Assembly (NCBI RefSeq): GCF_032397745.1
Contig: NZ_CP135921.1
Location: 2,418,001-2,482,000, forward strand
Length of the DNA: 64,000 nucleotides
Reading direction: 5' to 3'
Source: Bradyrhizobium prioriisuperbiae
GTDB lineage: Bacteria; Pseudomonadota; Alphaproteobacteria; Rhizobiales; Xanthobacteraceae
In this document: positions 43,500 to 51,962 of the stretch, one piece after another
How positions within the stretch are numbered: the first letter of the stretch is position 1
Layout of the letters: every line of letters begins with the position of its first letter
Position numbers and translations under genes: made by a program
Notes under the pieces: model-generated
What the model saw: only the letters and a program-made list of their open reading frames with translations
Told to the model about the DNA's origin: nothing
Database searches by the model: none

Positions 43500-44102
43500 A
43501 TGAGCGAAGTCAGCGAGACCATTCCCGCCACCCGCGGCAAAGCCATTCGTCTTGGCCGGGGCCAGGCCGTCAAGGTGATCAACACCCACGGCTCCCAGGT
43601 GGTGGACACCTGGGCGTTCTGCATCGAGGATCTGCGACATCACATGTCGATGGAGCATACCAGGGTCGAGAACGCCCGGCTGATGCCGGCCGCCGGCCAG
43701 ACGCTGTTCACCAACAAGCGCGAGCCGATCCTGGTGCTGGAAGAAGATACCTCGCCCGGAATCCACGACACGCTGATGGCCGCGTGCGACCGCTGGCGTT
43801 ACAAGCATCTCGGCTGCACCGATTATCATCGCAACTGCGCCGACAACATGATCGAGGCCATGGCGGAGATCGGCTTGAGCGCCGGCCATGTGCCGCAGCC
43901 GCTCAATCTGTTCATGAACATCCCGGTCAACAGCGATCTCAGTCTGACCCAAGGCGAGCCGGTCTCGCGCCCAGGCGATCATGTGCTGCTGCGGGCGACA
44001 CGGGATTGCTACGTGGTCTTCTCCGCCTGCCCGCAGGACATCACGCCGATCAACGGCGCCGAACGCAAACCGACCGAGGCGCATATTCAGCTGATGGGCT
44101 GA
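43500..44102 (+). CDS. DUF1989 / urea-carboxylase-associated family protein
   Basis: A 200-residue protein of the DUF1989 family. Recognisable stretches: VINTHGSQVVDTWAFCIEDL, the HMSMEHTR block, LGCTDYHRNCADNM and PQPLNLFMNIPV. Members associated with urea (guanidine) carboxylase include the carboxyguanidine deiminase subunits CgdA/CgdB, so a link to guanidine-type nitrogen chemistry is known for the family. There is no carboxylase or allophanate hydrolase gene here. GAAGGAG lies 6 bases before the ATG. Last gene of the operon, followed by a hairpin. Confidence 0.85.
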   Translation: MSEVSETIPATRGKAIRLGRGQAVKVINTHGSQVVDTWAFCIEDLRHHMSMEHTRVENARLMPAAGQTLFTNKREPILVLEEDTSPGIHDTLMAACDRWRYKHLGCTDYHRNCADNMIEAMAEIGLSAGHVPQPLNLFMNIPVNSDLSLTQGEPVSRPGDHVLLRATRDCYVVFSACPQDITPINGAERKPTEAHIQLMG

Positions 44103-44123
44103 TCGCGTCGGATGGGAGGCCCG

Positions 44124-44150
44124 GGGATTCTCACATTAAGCGAGAATCCC
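44124..44150. terminator. hairpin between convergent DUF1989 and EamA genes
   Basis: Perfect 9-bp stem GGGATTCTC (44124-44132) / GAGAATCCC (44142-44150). No strong T-run on either side, so termination strength is uncertain. Confidence 0.6.
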
Positions 44151-44153
44151 ACA

Positions 44154-45041
44154 TCAATGTATGCGTGTCGTGCCGTCGCGCGGGGCTCTCAGCCATTCCG
44201 CGGGGAGCACGATGATCGAAAGGCCCAGCAGGATCAGGGCCATGCCGGCGTAACGCGCCGGACTGAAGATCTCGCCGAACACCAGCGCTGAGGCCAGCAC
44301 GCCCGTACAGGGCGACAGCAGAGCAAACGGGGCAACTGCGCCGGCAGGATAGCTTTGCAGCAGATCGCCCCAGATCGCATAGGCCATTGTCGCGGCCGCT
44401 CCGAGATAAACGGCGCCTGCGAGTCCCAGGAACGAGGCGTCCGAAATCGCTGTTATGAAGCTCGGCTCGTGGTTTTGCAGCGCGGAGATTACTAGCGACG
44501 GCAGCGGCGGGATGAGGCTCGCCCACACGATGATGGAAAAGATCGGCACCGCGGGCGCTCGCTTGACCAGCACATTGCCAACCGCCCAACTCAGCGCACC
44601 AGCCAGCGCAAGCCCCAGCGCCAATGGTTTGAAATCGGTCCCGACGGTCAGCCCGATCAATATCAGCCCCGCAAAGGCGACAGCCATGCCCGTGCATTGG
44701 CGTCGGTTGGGAATGTCGCGCAGGACAATGGCGGAGAGCAGCACGGTTAGAAAAACCTGCATCTGCTGCGTCACGGACGCGAGGCCCGGTGGCAGGCCAG
44801 CTTCGAAAGCGAAGAACAACAGCAGGAATTGTCCGGCGAACAGGGTGGTCCCGATCATCACCAGCATGCACCATCCGATCCGTGGTCGCGGCACAAACAG
44901 GATGGGCACGCTCGCGATCAGAAACCGCAAGGCGGTGAGCTGCGGTGCGGAGAAGCTTTCCAGGCCCCACTTGGTCGCGACAAAAGCGAAACCCCAGATT
45001 AAGGACGTGAGGGCCGCCAGGATCATGTGACGCGGGGTCAT
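44154..45041 (-). CDS. EamA-family (DMT) metabolite exporter
   Basis: A 295-residue inner-membrane protein with ten predicted helices in two EamA repeats (first: LAALTSLIWGFAFVATKWG; second begins near ALSWAVGNVLVKR). Related proteins export cysteine, O-acetylserine or other amino acids. It is divergent from a MocR regulator, a frequent arrangement in which the regulator controls the exporter. Confidence 0.9.
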   Translation of the reverse strand: MTPRHMILAALTSLIWGFAFVATKWGLESFSAPQLTALRFLIASVPILFVPRPRIGWCMLVMIGTTLFAGQFLLLFFAFEAGLPPGLASVTQQMQVFLTVLLSAIVLRDIPNRRQCTGMAVAFAGLILIGLTVGTDFKPLALGLALAGALSWAVGNVLVKRAPAVPIFSIIVWASLIPPLPSLVISALQNHEPSFITAISDASFLGLAGAVYLGAAATMAYAIWGDLLQSYPAGAVAPFALLSPCTGVLASALVFGEIFSPARYAGMALILLGLSIIVLPAEWLRAPRDGTTRIH

Positions 45042-45120
45042 CGCGCGCGCTCGTTTCCGCTTGCCGGGTCTCGGGTGGGATGGTGAGCGAGAGGTTAATT
45101 TGCTAATGGATCTGCAAGAA

Positions 45121-45147
45121 GGTCCACTTTCAATATTTAGGTAGACC
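45121..45147. promoter_or_regulatory. inverted repeat between the EamA exporter and MocR genes
   Basis: GGTCCAC (45121-45127) and GTAGACC (45141-45147), a near-perfect inverted repeat with a 13-base AT-rich spacer. Two bases downstream is the earliest possible start of the MocR gene. A likely MocR binding site that could also overlap the promoter. Confidence 0.55.
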
Positions 45148-45149
45148 AC

Positions 45150-46703
45150 TTGAACGAAAAGCGCCCACGTTCGCCCCGTCATCGGGATCAAGTGCTGCCG
45201 GCTGCGAGGCCGGGATGGGCCATGCTCTATGACTGGCGACAGGTGGATCGCGGCAGCGAGGCCTCGGTCGTTCACCAGGCCTATTTGCAGGTTCGCTCGG
45301 CTATCCTGTCGCGGGGGCTTCGTTCCGGAGCCAGATTGCCGTCCTCGCGCAGTCTGGCGTCGCGGCTCGGCATTGCGCGTGCGTCGGTCATCGCCGCTTA
45401 TGAGCAACTGCTCGCCGAAGGATATCTCTCGTCCAAACGAGGTTCGGGGACTTACGTTTCGACCGATCTTCCCGAAAGGGTCGACACGGGCTCGCCGGAT
45501 CGGCAGCGGCATTCGCTGCAGGCAGATCATGTGCGACAAGAAGATCCTGTCCCGGTTGAAAGCGCCGCTGGGTTTCTGGCTCACACGGACGAGCGGCCCT
45601 TCAACACGGGGCGCACGCTGCTGGATGAGCGTACCGTCGAGGTCTGGCGGCGCCTGACCCGGCATGCGGCCCGGACTTTCGGGCCCGACCACCTCGGCTA
45701 CGCCAATCCCTGCGGCTCGCCGGAGCTGCGCCGCGCGATCTGCGATTACCTGCGGGCTGCGCGGGCGGTGCGTTGCGATCCCGGACAGATCATCGTCACC
45801 GCGGGCACGCAGCACGCGATCGATATTGCGACCCGCGTGCTGCTTCGCCCTGGAGACCAGGCCTGGGTCGAGGATCCCGGCTATCCCTTTGTCCGGCAGG
45901 CGCTCATCAGTTGTGGAATCGTCGTTCGGCCGGTTCCGGTGGATGCGCAGGGGTTGGATGTCGGTGCAGGCATCGGACTGGCGCTGGCGGCGCGGGCGGC
46001 GTTCGTGACGCCCTCTCATCAGTATCCGACCGGCGTGGTGCTCTCGATGGCGCGACGGCTCGAGCTTCTTGCATGGGCACGCACGAACGACGCCTGGATT
46101 GTCGAGGACGACTATGCCAGTGAATTCCGCTATTCGGGCCGGCCGCTGGCGTCGCTCCAGGGCCTCGATGACAGTGGGCGGGTGATCTACATCGGCACGC
46201 TCAACAAGGCGCTGTTTCCCGGTCTGCGGCTCGGCTATGCCGTGGTACCGGCGCCATTGCTTGCGACATTCGCGACCGCGCGCAGTCTCATGGATCGGCA
46301 ACCGCCGAGCCTGCAACAGGCAGTTATGACCGCGTTCATGCGCGACGGTCATCTCGCCGCTCACATCCGCCGCATGCGATTGCAGTATCGCGTGCAACGT
46401 GATGCGCTTGCGGAGGAGCTGACGCGGACGGCGGGTGACGTACTCACCGTGGACGTGCCGGATCAGGGCATGCATCTGGTCACCTATCTCGGCGATGGAC
46501 TCTCCGACGTCGCTGTCGAGCAATCGGCGCGTGCGCGCGGCGTGATCGTCAAGGCCATGAGCAAGCTATACATCGATGCGCCTGCGCGCTCGGCGCTCAT
46601 GCTCGGCTTCAGCGGATATCCTCGTGAGGTGATCGTGCCCGCAGCCGCGCGTCTGGCCAAAATCGTGATTGCGGCGAAGCGAGCCAGGCGAACGGAATCG
46701 TGA
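45150..46703 (+). CDS. MocR/PdxR-type GntR regulator with aminotransferase domain
   Basis: A 517-residue fusion of a GntR winged helix (residues about 40-110: LRSGARLPSSRSLASRLGIA and SSKRGSGTYVS) and a fold-type I aminotransferase domain with the PLP lysine in YIGTLNKALFPGLRLGY. Such proteins sense PLP or an amine and regulate transcription. The start is uncertain: TTG at 45150 abuts the operator-like repeat, GTG at 45189 and ATG at 45222 (MLYDW...) are alternatives, none with a strong ribosome site. It diverges from the EamA exporter gene it probably regulates. Confidence 0.88.
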   Translation: MNEKRPRSPRHRDQVLPAARPGWAMLYDWRQVDRGSEASVVHQAYLQVRSAILSRGLRSGARLPSSRSLASRLGIARASVIAAYEQLLAEGYLSSKRGSGTYVSTDLPERVDTGSPDRQRHSLQADHVRQEDPVPVESAAGFLAHTDERPFNTGRTLLDERTVEVWRRLTRHAARTFGPDHLGYANPCGSPELRRAICDYLRAARAVRCDPGQIIVTAGTQHAIDIATRVLLRPGDQAWVEDPGYPFVRQALISCGIVVRPVPVDAQGLDVGAGIGLALAARAAFVTPSHQYPTGVVLSMARRLELLAWARTNDAWIVEDDYASEFRYSGRPLASLQGLDDSGRVIYIGTLNKALFPGLRLGYAVVPAPLLATFATARSLMDRQPPSLQQAVMTAFMRDGHLAAHIRRMRLQYRVQRDALAEELTRTAGDVLTVDVPDQGMHLVTYLGDGLSDVAVEQSARARGVIVKAMSKLYIDAPARSALMLGFSGYPREVIVPAAARLAKIVIAAKRARRTES

Positions 46704-46710
46704 ACGGAAC

Positions 46711-46746
46711 TCATTCCGGAGAGCCGCGGCGCGGCTTCCGGAATGA
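46711..46746. repeat. palindrome between convergent MocR and SIMPL genes
   Basis: TCATTCCGGA (46711-46720) pairs with TCCGGAATGA (46737-46746), enclosing a second stem GAGCCGC / GCGGCTT. Probably an interspersed repeat that also acts as a bidirectional 3' hairpin. Confidence 0.6.
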
Positions 46747-46772
46747 CGATTTCATGAAGGTCAATTCTTAAA

Positions 46773-47492
46773 TTACTGCTGCTTGATGGCGTAGGACACA
46801 CTCACCGCGATCCGCAGCGTCTCTGCGCCCGGTGCGATCGGAGTCGAGTCGGCGCTGGCCGACATCTTGCGCGCATACATCGGCACCGGGCCCGGCGATC
46901 CCTCTTCGGAAATGCTGATCGGCGCGCCGAGGTTGACATTGGCGGCCTTGGCGTAGATCTCCGCCTTGCGCTGGGCGTCGGCGATGGCGTGGCTGCGCGC
47001 CTCGTCCAGCAGTTTCGAGGCCTGCGACACCGAGAAGCTGATGCCGCTGATCTCGTTGGCGCCGGCGCTGACCAGGGTGTCGATGGCGGTCGCAACCTTG
47101 GTGACGTCGCGCAGCGTTAGCGTCACGCGGTTGCTGGCGCGATAGCCGGTGATCTGCACCGGTCCGTTGGGATTGCTGCGCGGCGCGCTCTGCTGCGGCT
47201 GCAGCGACAGCCGCGAGGTCTGGATGTCCTTCTCGGCAATGCCCGAGGCTTTCAGGGCCGCCAGCACGGCGCTCATCGCCTTGTTGTTGGCCTCGGCCGC
47301 TTCGCGCGCGGTCTTCGCCTCGGTGGTGACGCCGCCATCGATCTCCGCCCGGTCCGGAGCCACCGAGATGGTGGCTTCACCAGCCACCGTGATCGCCGGC
47401 GGCATGGTCTGCGCATGGGCCATCGATCCGGCAAAGGAGGTGCCGGCTAGGGCCGCAGCACAGATCAGAGCGAGAGAGGTCTTGCGCATCAT
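46773..47492 (-). CDS. periplasmic SIMPL-domain (DUF541) protein
   Basis: A 239-residue exported protein. The signal peptide ends near SMAHAQ. The mature part follows the SIMPL/DUF541 pattern: ITVAGEATISVAPDRAEIDG, GVTTEAKTAREAAEANN, then IQTSRLSLQPQ and YRASNRVTLTLRDV, closing with AETLRIAVSVSYAIKQQ. Some homologues protect against oxidative stress or form oligomers in the periplasm; function here is unknown. Followed on the same strand, upstream, by a second exported protein gene (23 bases between). Confidence 0.9.
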   Translation of the reverse strand: MMRKTSLALICAAALAGTSFAGSMAHAQTMPPAITVAGEATISVAPDRAEIDGGVTTEAKTAREAAEANNKAMSAVLAALKASGIAEKDIQTSRLSLQPQQSAPRSNPNGPVQITGYRASNRVTLTLRDVTKVATAIDTLVSAGANEISGISFSVSQASKLLDEARSHAIADAQRKAEIYAKAANVNLGAPISISEEGSPGPVPMYARKMSASADSTPIAPGAETLRIAVSVSYAIKQQ

Positions 47493-47514
47493 TGAAAACT
47501 CACTTCCAAAAACC

Positions 47515-48243
47515 TCACTTCAGAGGCACGAACACATTGATGACGAGCTTGTCTTCCGCGGTCTTCAGCGGATCGGTGACATACTCCTCGATGAAGGTGT
47601 CTTTTGCCTCCAGCTTTTTGTCATCAAGATGGTTGGTGATGGCCTCGTAGGTATTGTCCATGTTGTCGTAGGAGCCGCGGTGCACGAACTTCAGCACCTT
47701 GCCCTCCGGCGATTTGCTGACCGACATGTCCTTCGCCAGGTTCTTCGGCTCCTGCTCGACCGGAATTTCCGCCAGGAACGTGAAGCCAGCGTCGTCGGTC
47801 GAGGTGTAGACGATCATCGAGGAGCCGGCCGCCTTGACGCCCTGCTTGTCCAGGAACGTGGTGAGGGTCTTCAGCGAGTCGGTCAGGGTGTCGAAGGCGG
47901 AATCCCAGTTTGCGGTGCCCTTGAGCGCCAGCACGGTTTTCGGCGCCAGGGTCTGTTCCTCGCCGAACGGGTCGACGACCTGGGCCTTCTGATCGGCGGG
48001 GGGCGGCGTGGCCGGGGTCTGTGCCGTGGCGGGCGGGGTCGCGGGGGCCTGGGCGGCGGGTGGTGAAGCCGGAGTTGGTGTCGCCGGTGTGGCTGGGGTT
48101 GCCGGGGGTGTGGTGGCCGCCGGCGGTGTCGCGGGGGTGGCGGCCGTAGGAGACTGAGCCCAGCCCGTAGTCAGGGTCAGGGATATGGCGGCGGCCGGGA
48201 TCAACAGGGTGATCGCATGACAAAAAAGGCGGACGCGGCTCAT
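47515..48243 (-). CDS. exported GyrI-like (effector-binding) domain protein
   Basis: A 242-residue protein. A signal peptide (residues 1-30, ending TTGWAQS) is followed by a low-complexity Pro/Ala/Thr linker of about 60 residues (ATPATPPAATTPPATPAT and so on). The C-terminal 150 residues resemble a GyrI/SOUL-type AraC effector-binding domain: FLAEIPVEQEP, KVLKFVHRGSYDNMDNTYEA and DTFIEEYVTDPL. Such domains normally bind small ligands in the cytoplasm; here the signal peptide places it outside. GGGGAGA precedes the ATG. It is probably co-transcribed with the SIMPL gene downstream. Confidence 0.8.
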   Translation of the reverse strand: MSRVRLFCHAITLLIPAAAISLTLTTGWAQSPTAATPATPPAATTPPATPATPATPTPASPPAAQAPATPPATAQTPATPPPADQKAQVVDPFGEEQTLAPKTVLALKGTANWDSAFDTLTDSLKTLTTFLDKQGVKAAGSSMIVYTSTDDAGFTFLAEIPVEQEPKNLAKDMSVSKSPEGKVLKFVHRGSYDNMDNTYEAITNHLDDKKLEAKDTFIEEYVTDPLKTAEDKLVINVFVPLK

Positions 48244-48340
48244 TCAAAATCTCCCCAGGATGATCGCCAGACGTCGACCTGTAAAAGTCGAACGTTTCAC
48301 GTGACGGATCAGACTACCACGCCAAATCCGCTTTCGTCTC

Positions 48341-48356
48341 ATGACAGATATGTCAT
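48341..48356. promoter_or_regulatory. palindrome upstream of dapF
   Basis: ATGACA-GATA-TGTCAT, followed seven bases later by CATGAC. It lies in the divergent region between the GyrI-like gene and dapF, 85 bases before dapF. Candidate operator; no regulator identified. Confidence 0.3.
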
Positions 48357-48440
48357 GCGATCATGACGGCGAAAAGCAGGCGGAAACGCCGCTCTGGCCA
48401 ATCCGCAGGCATTCGCCATATAAGGTTTCAAAGGATTGTC

Positions 48441-49310
48441 ATGAGCGCGCTCGCCAACCATAGCTTCGTCAAGATGAACGGCATCGGCAACGAGATTGTC
48501 GTGCTGGATCTGCGCGACTCTGCCGGTTCGGTCAGTGCCGACGAAGCCCGGGCGATCGCAGCCCCAGCCGGGGTTCCGTACGATCAGCTGATGGTGCTGA
48601 TGAAGCCGCAGCTGGCTGGCACCGAGGCCTTCATCCGGATCTATAACAATGATGGTTCGGAGGCGGCGGCTTGCGGCAACGGCATGCGCTGCGTGGCGCG
48701 CCGGACCTTCGAGGCCACCGGCAAGACCGCGCTGACGTTCCAGACCAAGGCCGGCCTGCTGAACTGCTGGCAGGGGCCTGAGGCGGACACCTACACCGTC
48801 GACATGGGCCCGCCGCGGCTGGGATGGAAGGATATCCCGCTGGCCGAAGAGTTTCGCGACACCCGCGCCATCGAGCTGCAGATCGGCCCGATCGATGCGC
48901 CGGTGCTGCACACGCCGTCCGTGGTCAGCATGGGCAATCCGCATGCGGTGTTCTGGGTCGATGACGTCAACGCCCACGATCTCGGCCGTTTCGGTCCGCT
49001 GCTGGAAAACCACCCGATCTTCCCCGAACGCGCCAATATCACGCTGGCCCATATCGTCGACCGCGAGCACATCGTGATCCGTACCTGGGAGCGCGGCGCG
49101 GGACTGACCAGGGCCTGTGGCTCGGCCGCATGCGCCACCGCGGTGGCCGCCGCACGGCTGCGGCGCGCCAACCGCAAGGTCAGGATTACGCTGCCTGGCG
49201 GCGATCTCGTGATCGAATGGCGCGAGAGCGACGACCATGTGCTGATGACCGGCGCCGCAGACTTCGAGTTCGAAGGCAAGTTCGATCCGGCGCTGTTTAC
49301 ACGAGCATGA
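48441..49310 (+). CDS. dapF: diaminopimelate epimerase
   Basis: Interconverts LL- and meso-diaminopimelate for peptidoglycan and lysine. 289 residues. The two active-site cysteines are Cys78 in AACGNGMRC and Cys226 in ACGSAACAT, acting as base and acid. [17 protein letters not shown] marks the start of the first domain. AAGGA precedes the ATG at 48441. The final codons and the TGA stop fall inside an interspersed repeat beginning at 49303. mtaB follows 64 bases downstream, as in many relatives. Confidence 0.97.
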   Translation: MSALANHSFVKMNGIGNEIVVLDLRDSAGSVSADEARAIAAPAGVPYDQLMVLMKPQLAGTEAFIRIYNNDGSEAAACGNGMRCVARRTFEATGKTALTFQTKAGLLNCWQGPEADTYTVDMGPPRLGWKDIPLAEEFRDTRAIELQIGPIDAPVLHTPSVVSMGNPHAVFWVDDVNAHDLGRFGPLLENHPIFPERANITLAHIVDREHIVIRTWERGAGLTRACGSAACATAVAAARLRRANRKVRITLPGGDLVIEWRESDDHVLMTGAADFEFEGKFDPALFTRA

Positions 49311-49352
49311 TCCGGAAAAGTGGATACCGGTTTTCTGATGAAGGTCATGCTC
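49303..49352. repeat. short interspersed repeat overlapping the dapF 3' end
   Basis: GAGCATGA at 49303-49310 pairs with TCATGCTC at 49345-49352; between them is CCGGAAAAGTGGATACCGGT, whose GTGGATACCGGTT core is shared with the family C repeats at 17374 and 37164. The dapF stop codon is within its left arm. Confidence 0.7.
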
Positions 49353-49374
49353 AAGAAAAACGTCGCTTAATCGG

Positions 49375-50649
49375 ATGAGCGTCGACGTCGTCACCTTCGG
49401 CTGCCGCCTCAACGCGTTCGAGTCCGAAGTGATTCGCCGCGAGGCAGAGGGTGCGGGCCTGGCCGACACCGTCGTGGTCAATACCTGCGCGGTGACCAAC
49501 GAGGCCGTGGCACAGGCCCGGCAAAGCATTCGCAAGTTGCGGCGTGAGCGCCCCGAGGCCCGCATCGTGGTCACGGGCTGTGCCGCGCAGACGCAGGGGC
49601 CGATGTTTGCCGCGATGGACGAAGTCGATCGCGTGCTCGGCAATGACGACAAGATGCAGAGTGCCGCCTGGCGTGCCACCCGTGCCGCGTTCGATGCGGC
49701 GCCGGCGTTTGGCATCGACAGCACGCAGAAAATTGCCGTGTCGGACATCATGGCCGTCACCGAGATGGCGCCGCATCTGGTTGAGGGTTTTGGTGCCGGA
49801 CAGCCGCGGGCGTTCGTCCAGGTGCAGAACGGCTGCGATCATCGCTGCACCTTCTGCATCATCCCTTATGGCCGGGGCAATTCGCGCTCAGTGCCGATGG
49901 GCGTCGTGGTCGATCAGGTGCGCGCGCTGGTGGAGGCCGGCCACGCCGAGATCGTGCTCACCGGTGTCGATCTCACCAGTTATGGCGCGGACCTGCCCGG
50001 TGCGCCCAAGCTCGGCATGCTGACGCGGCAGATTTTGCGGCACGTGCCGGAATTGCAGCGGTTGCGCATCTCCTCGATCGATTCGATCGAGGCGGATCGC
50101 GACCTGCTCGAGGTCATCGCCGATGATGTCAGGCTGATGCCGCATCTGCATCTGTCGCTGCAGGCTGGCGACGACATGATCCTGAAGCGGATGAAGCGGC
50201 GGCATTCGCGGGACGATGCGATTGCATTCTGCGCCCAGGTGCGCCGGCTGCGACCCGACATGGTGTTCGGCGCCGACATCATTGCCGGCTTCCCGACCGA
50301 GACCGAGGACATGTTTGCGCGCTCACTCGATCTGGTCGAAGTCTGCGATCTCACCTTCCTGCATGTGTTTCCGTATTCCCCGCGGCCCGGCACGCCGGCG
50401 GCGCGCATGCCGCAGGTCAAGGGCGATATCATCCGCGACCGCGCGCGGCGGCTGCGCGCCAGCGGCGAACGTGCTTTGCAGCGGCGGCTGGCCGCCGATG
50501 TCGGCCAGACCCGCGCCGTGCTGATCGAAAGCGCAAGCCAGGGCCGCACCGAACATTTCCTACCCGTTGCGATCGCCGGCGAGATGCCCGGCGCGGTTCG
50601 TGCGCTGACCGTGACCGGCCATGACAACAGCCGGCTGCGCGTCGCCTGA
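49375..50649 (+). CDS. mtaB: tRNA t6A37 methylthiotransferase
   Basis: Radical-SAM enzyme adding a methylthio group to N6-threonylcarbamoyladenosine at tRNA position 37. 424 residues. N-terminal UPF0004 domain with Cys10, Cys38 and Cys69 for the auxiliary 4Fe-4S cluster; radical-SAM Cys154, Cys158 and Cys161 in NGCDHRCTFCIIPYGRG. The C-terminal TRAM-like part is short. The TGA stop shares one base with the ATG of the next gene, so the two are coupled. Confidence 0.96.
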   Translation: MSVDVVTFGCRLNAFESEVIRREAEGAGLADTVVVNTCAVTNEAVAQARQSIRKLRRERPEARIVVTGCAAQTQGPMFAAMDEVDRVLGNDDKMQSAAWRATRAAFDAAPAFGIDSTQKIAVSDIMAVTEMAPHLVEGFGAGQPRAFVQVQNGCDHRCTFCIIPYGRGNSRSVPMGVVVDQVRALVEAGHAEIVLTGVDLTSYGADLPGAPKLGMLTRQILRHVPELQRLRISSIDSIEADRDLLEVIADDVRLMPHLHLSLQAGDDMILKRMKRRHSRDDAIAFCAQVRRLRPDMVFGADIIAGFPTETEDMFARSLDLVEVCDLTFLHVFPYSPRPGTPAARMPQVKGDIIRDRARRLRASGERALQRRLAADVGQTRAVLIESASQGRTEHFLPVAIAGEMPGAVRALTVTGHDNSRLRVA

Positions 50650-51176
50650 TGGCTTTCGCGGTCTGCCTGCTGCTTGACGCGGCGTCGTCATCGGCCATCC
50701 GCGCCTATTGGGAGCGGCTGGCGGCGGCGAATGTGTCGCGATCGATGGTCGACCTCGGCTATCCGCCGCATGTCACGCTGGCGGTGTACGACACGCTTGA
50801 CCGGGACGCCGCGCTGATTGCTCTGGATTGTGTGTTTGCGGGCCGTCCGGCTCTCGATTTCGCGCTGACGCTGCTTGAGACGTTCGGCGCCGAAAGCGGT
50901 GTGCTTTATGCCGCGCTCGCGGTTTCGGATGAATTACAGCAGCTCCAGAGCGAGGTTGTCACGGCGATTACCGGTGACTGCCGGTTGCATTACCAATCGC
51001 AACACTGGACGCCACATTGCACCATGGCAACGGGACTGTCCGCGGCCAAACTCGATGCGACCCAGCGGTTGCTGCAGCAATATTGGCAATCGAGGCCAGG
51101 CGTCTTTCAGGCGGCCGAGCTGATCGAATTTGTTCCGGTTACATCGATCAGGCGCTGGGATCTAGCGCCTCGTTAG
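50649..51176 (+). CDS. 2H-phosphoesterase / 2'-5' RNA ligase-like protein
   Basis: A 175-residue protein with the two HxT motifs of the 2H superfamily: PPHVTLAVYD near residue 40 and WTPHCTMATG near residue 120, in a duplicated fold. Family members process 2'-5' or cyclic phosphates in RNA. The start overlaps the mtaB stop by one base, suggesting an RNA-related role. Its 3' end overlaps the convergent pseudouridine synthase gene by 29 bases. Confidence 0.85.
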   Translation: MAFAVCLLLDAASSSAIRAYWERLAAANVSRSMVDLGYPPHVTLAVYDTLDRDAALIALDCVFAGRPALDFALTLLETFGAESGVLYAALAVSDELQQLQSEVVTAITGDCRLHYQSQHWTPHCTMATGLSAAKLDATQRLLQQYWQSRPGVFQAAELIEFVPVTSIRRWDLAPR

Positions 51177-51867
51177 CATTCCAGCCACAGGCCAGCATGC
51201 GTTCGTGCAGATGGTCCGGCACCGGCGCGGTCACGCACACCGGCGGCTTGTTCTTTGACAGCGGGACCACGATCTCGCGAGCATGCAGATGCAGCGACGG
51301 CTCGCCGAAGCGCGGACCATTGCCGTAGATGTTGTCGCCGACGATCGGCCAACCCATCGCCGCGCAATGCACGCGCAACTGGTGGGTGCGGCCGGTGATG
51401 GGTTCAAGGGCCAGCCAGGTCAGTCCGTTGCCGCGGCCCATCACTTTCCATGTGGTCTGTGACGGCAGGCCATCGGGATCCGGTTTCTGCCACCAGCCGC
51501 GCTCCTCGTTCAGCCGGCCCAGTGGAATATTGATCTCACCTTCGGCCTCAACGGGGCCGTCCTCGACCACGGCCCAGTAGGTCTTGGAAATCTTGCTGTG
51601 CTTGAACAGCAGCCCCAGCGAGGCCGTCGCCTTGCGATGCCGCCCAAGAACAAGGCAGCCGGAGGTATCACGGTCGAGCCGATGGGCCAGCACCGGGGGC
51701 CGCGGCAGGCCGAAGCGCAGCGCATCGAACGAGGCCTCCAGATTGGCGCCGCCTTTCGGCCCGCGATGCACCGGAATTCCGGCCGGCTTGTCGATCACCA
51801 GCATCAGCCCGTCGCGATGAAGCACGCGGGCCTGGATTTGTTCCGGGGTGGGTTGCGGCGTATCCAT
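51148..51867 (-). CDS. RluA-family RNA pseudouridine synthase
   Basis: Isomerises uridine to pseudouridine in rRNA or tRNA. 239 residues. The catalytic Asp65 is in AHRLDRDTSGCLVLG. Other blocks: VIDKPAGIPVHRGP and LEPITGRTHQLRVHCAAMG. No S4 domain precedes the catalytic domain. The RNA target cannot be told from sequence. It converges on and overlaps the 2H gene by 29 bases. Confidence 0.93.
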   Translation of the reverse strand: MDTPQPTPEQIQARVLHRDGLMLVIDKPAGIPVHRGPKGGANLEASFDALRFGLPRPPVLAHRLDRDTSGCLVLGRHRKATASLGLLFKHSKISKTYWAVVEDGPVEAEGEINIPLGRLNEERGWWQKPDPDGLPSQTTWKVMGRGNGLTWLALEPITGRTHQLRVHCAAMGWPIVGDNIYGNGPRFGEPSLHLHAREIVVPLSKNKPPVCVTAPVPDHLHERMLACGWNANEALDPSA

Positions 51868-51962
51868 GAATTAAGTGAGCCGGATCAAGGGAGACGGAGC
51901 CAATCGGGATGGAGCAATGGTGACTTTCGTTATGGCCGCGAAACCGCTAACACGGGAAAATC

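Noticed and set aside
44154..46523. 789-codon minus-strand frame that includes the EamA exporter
   Set aside because: Only the last 295 codons encode EamA; the rest is antisense to the MocR gene.
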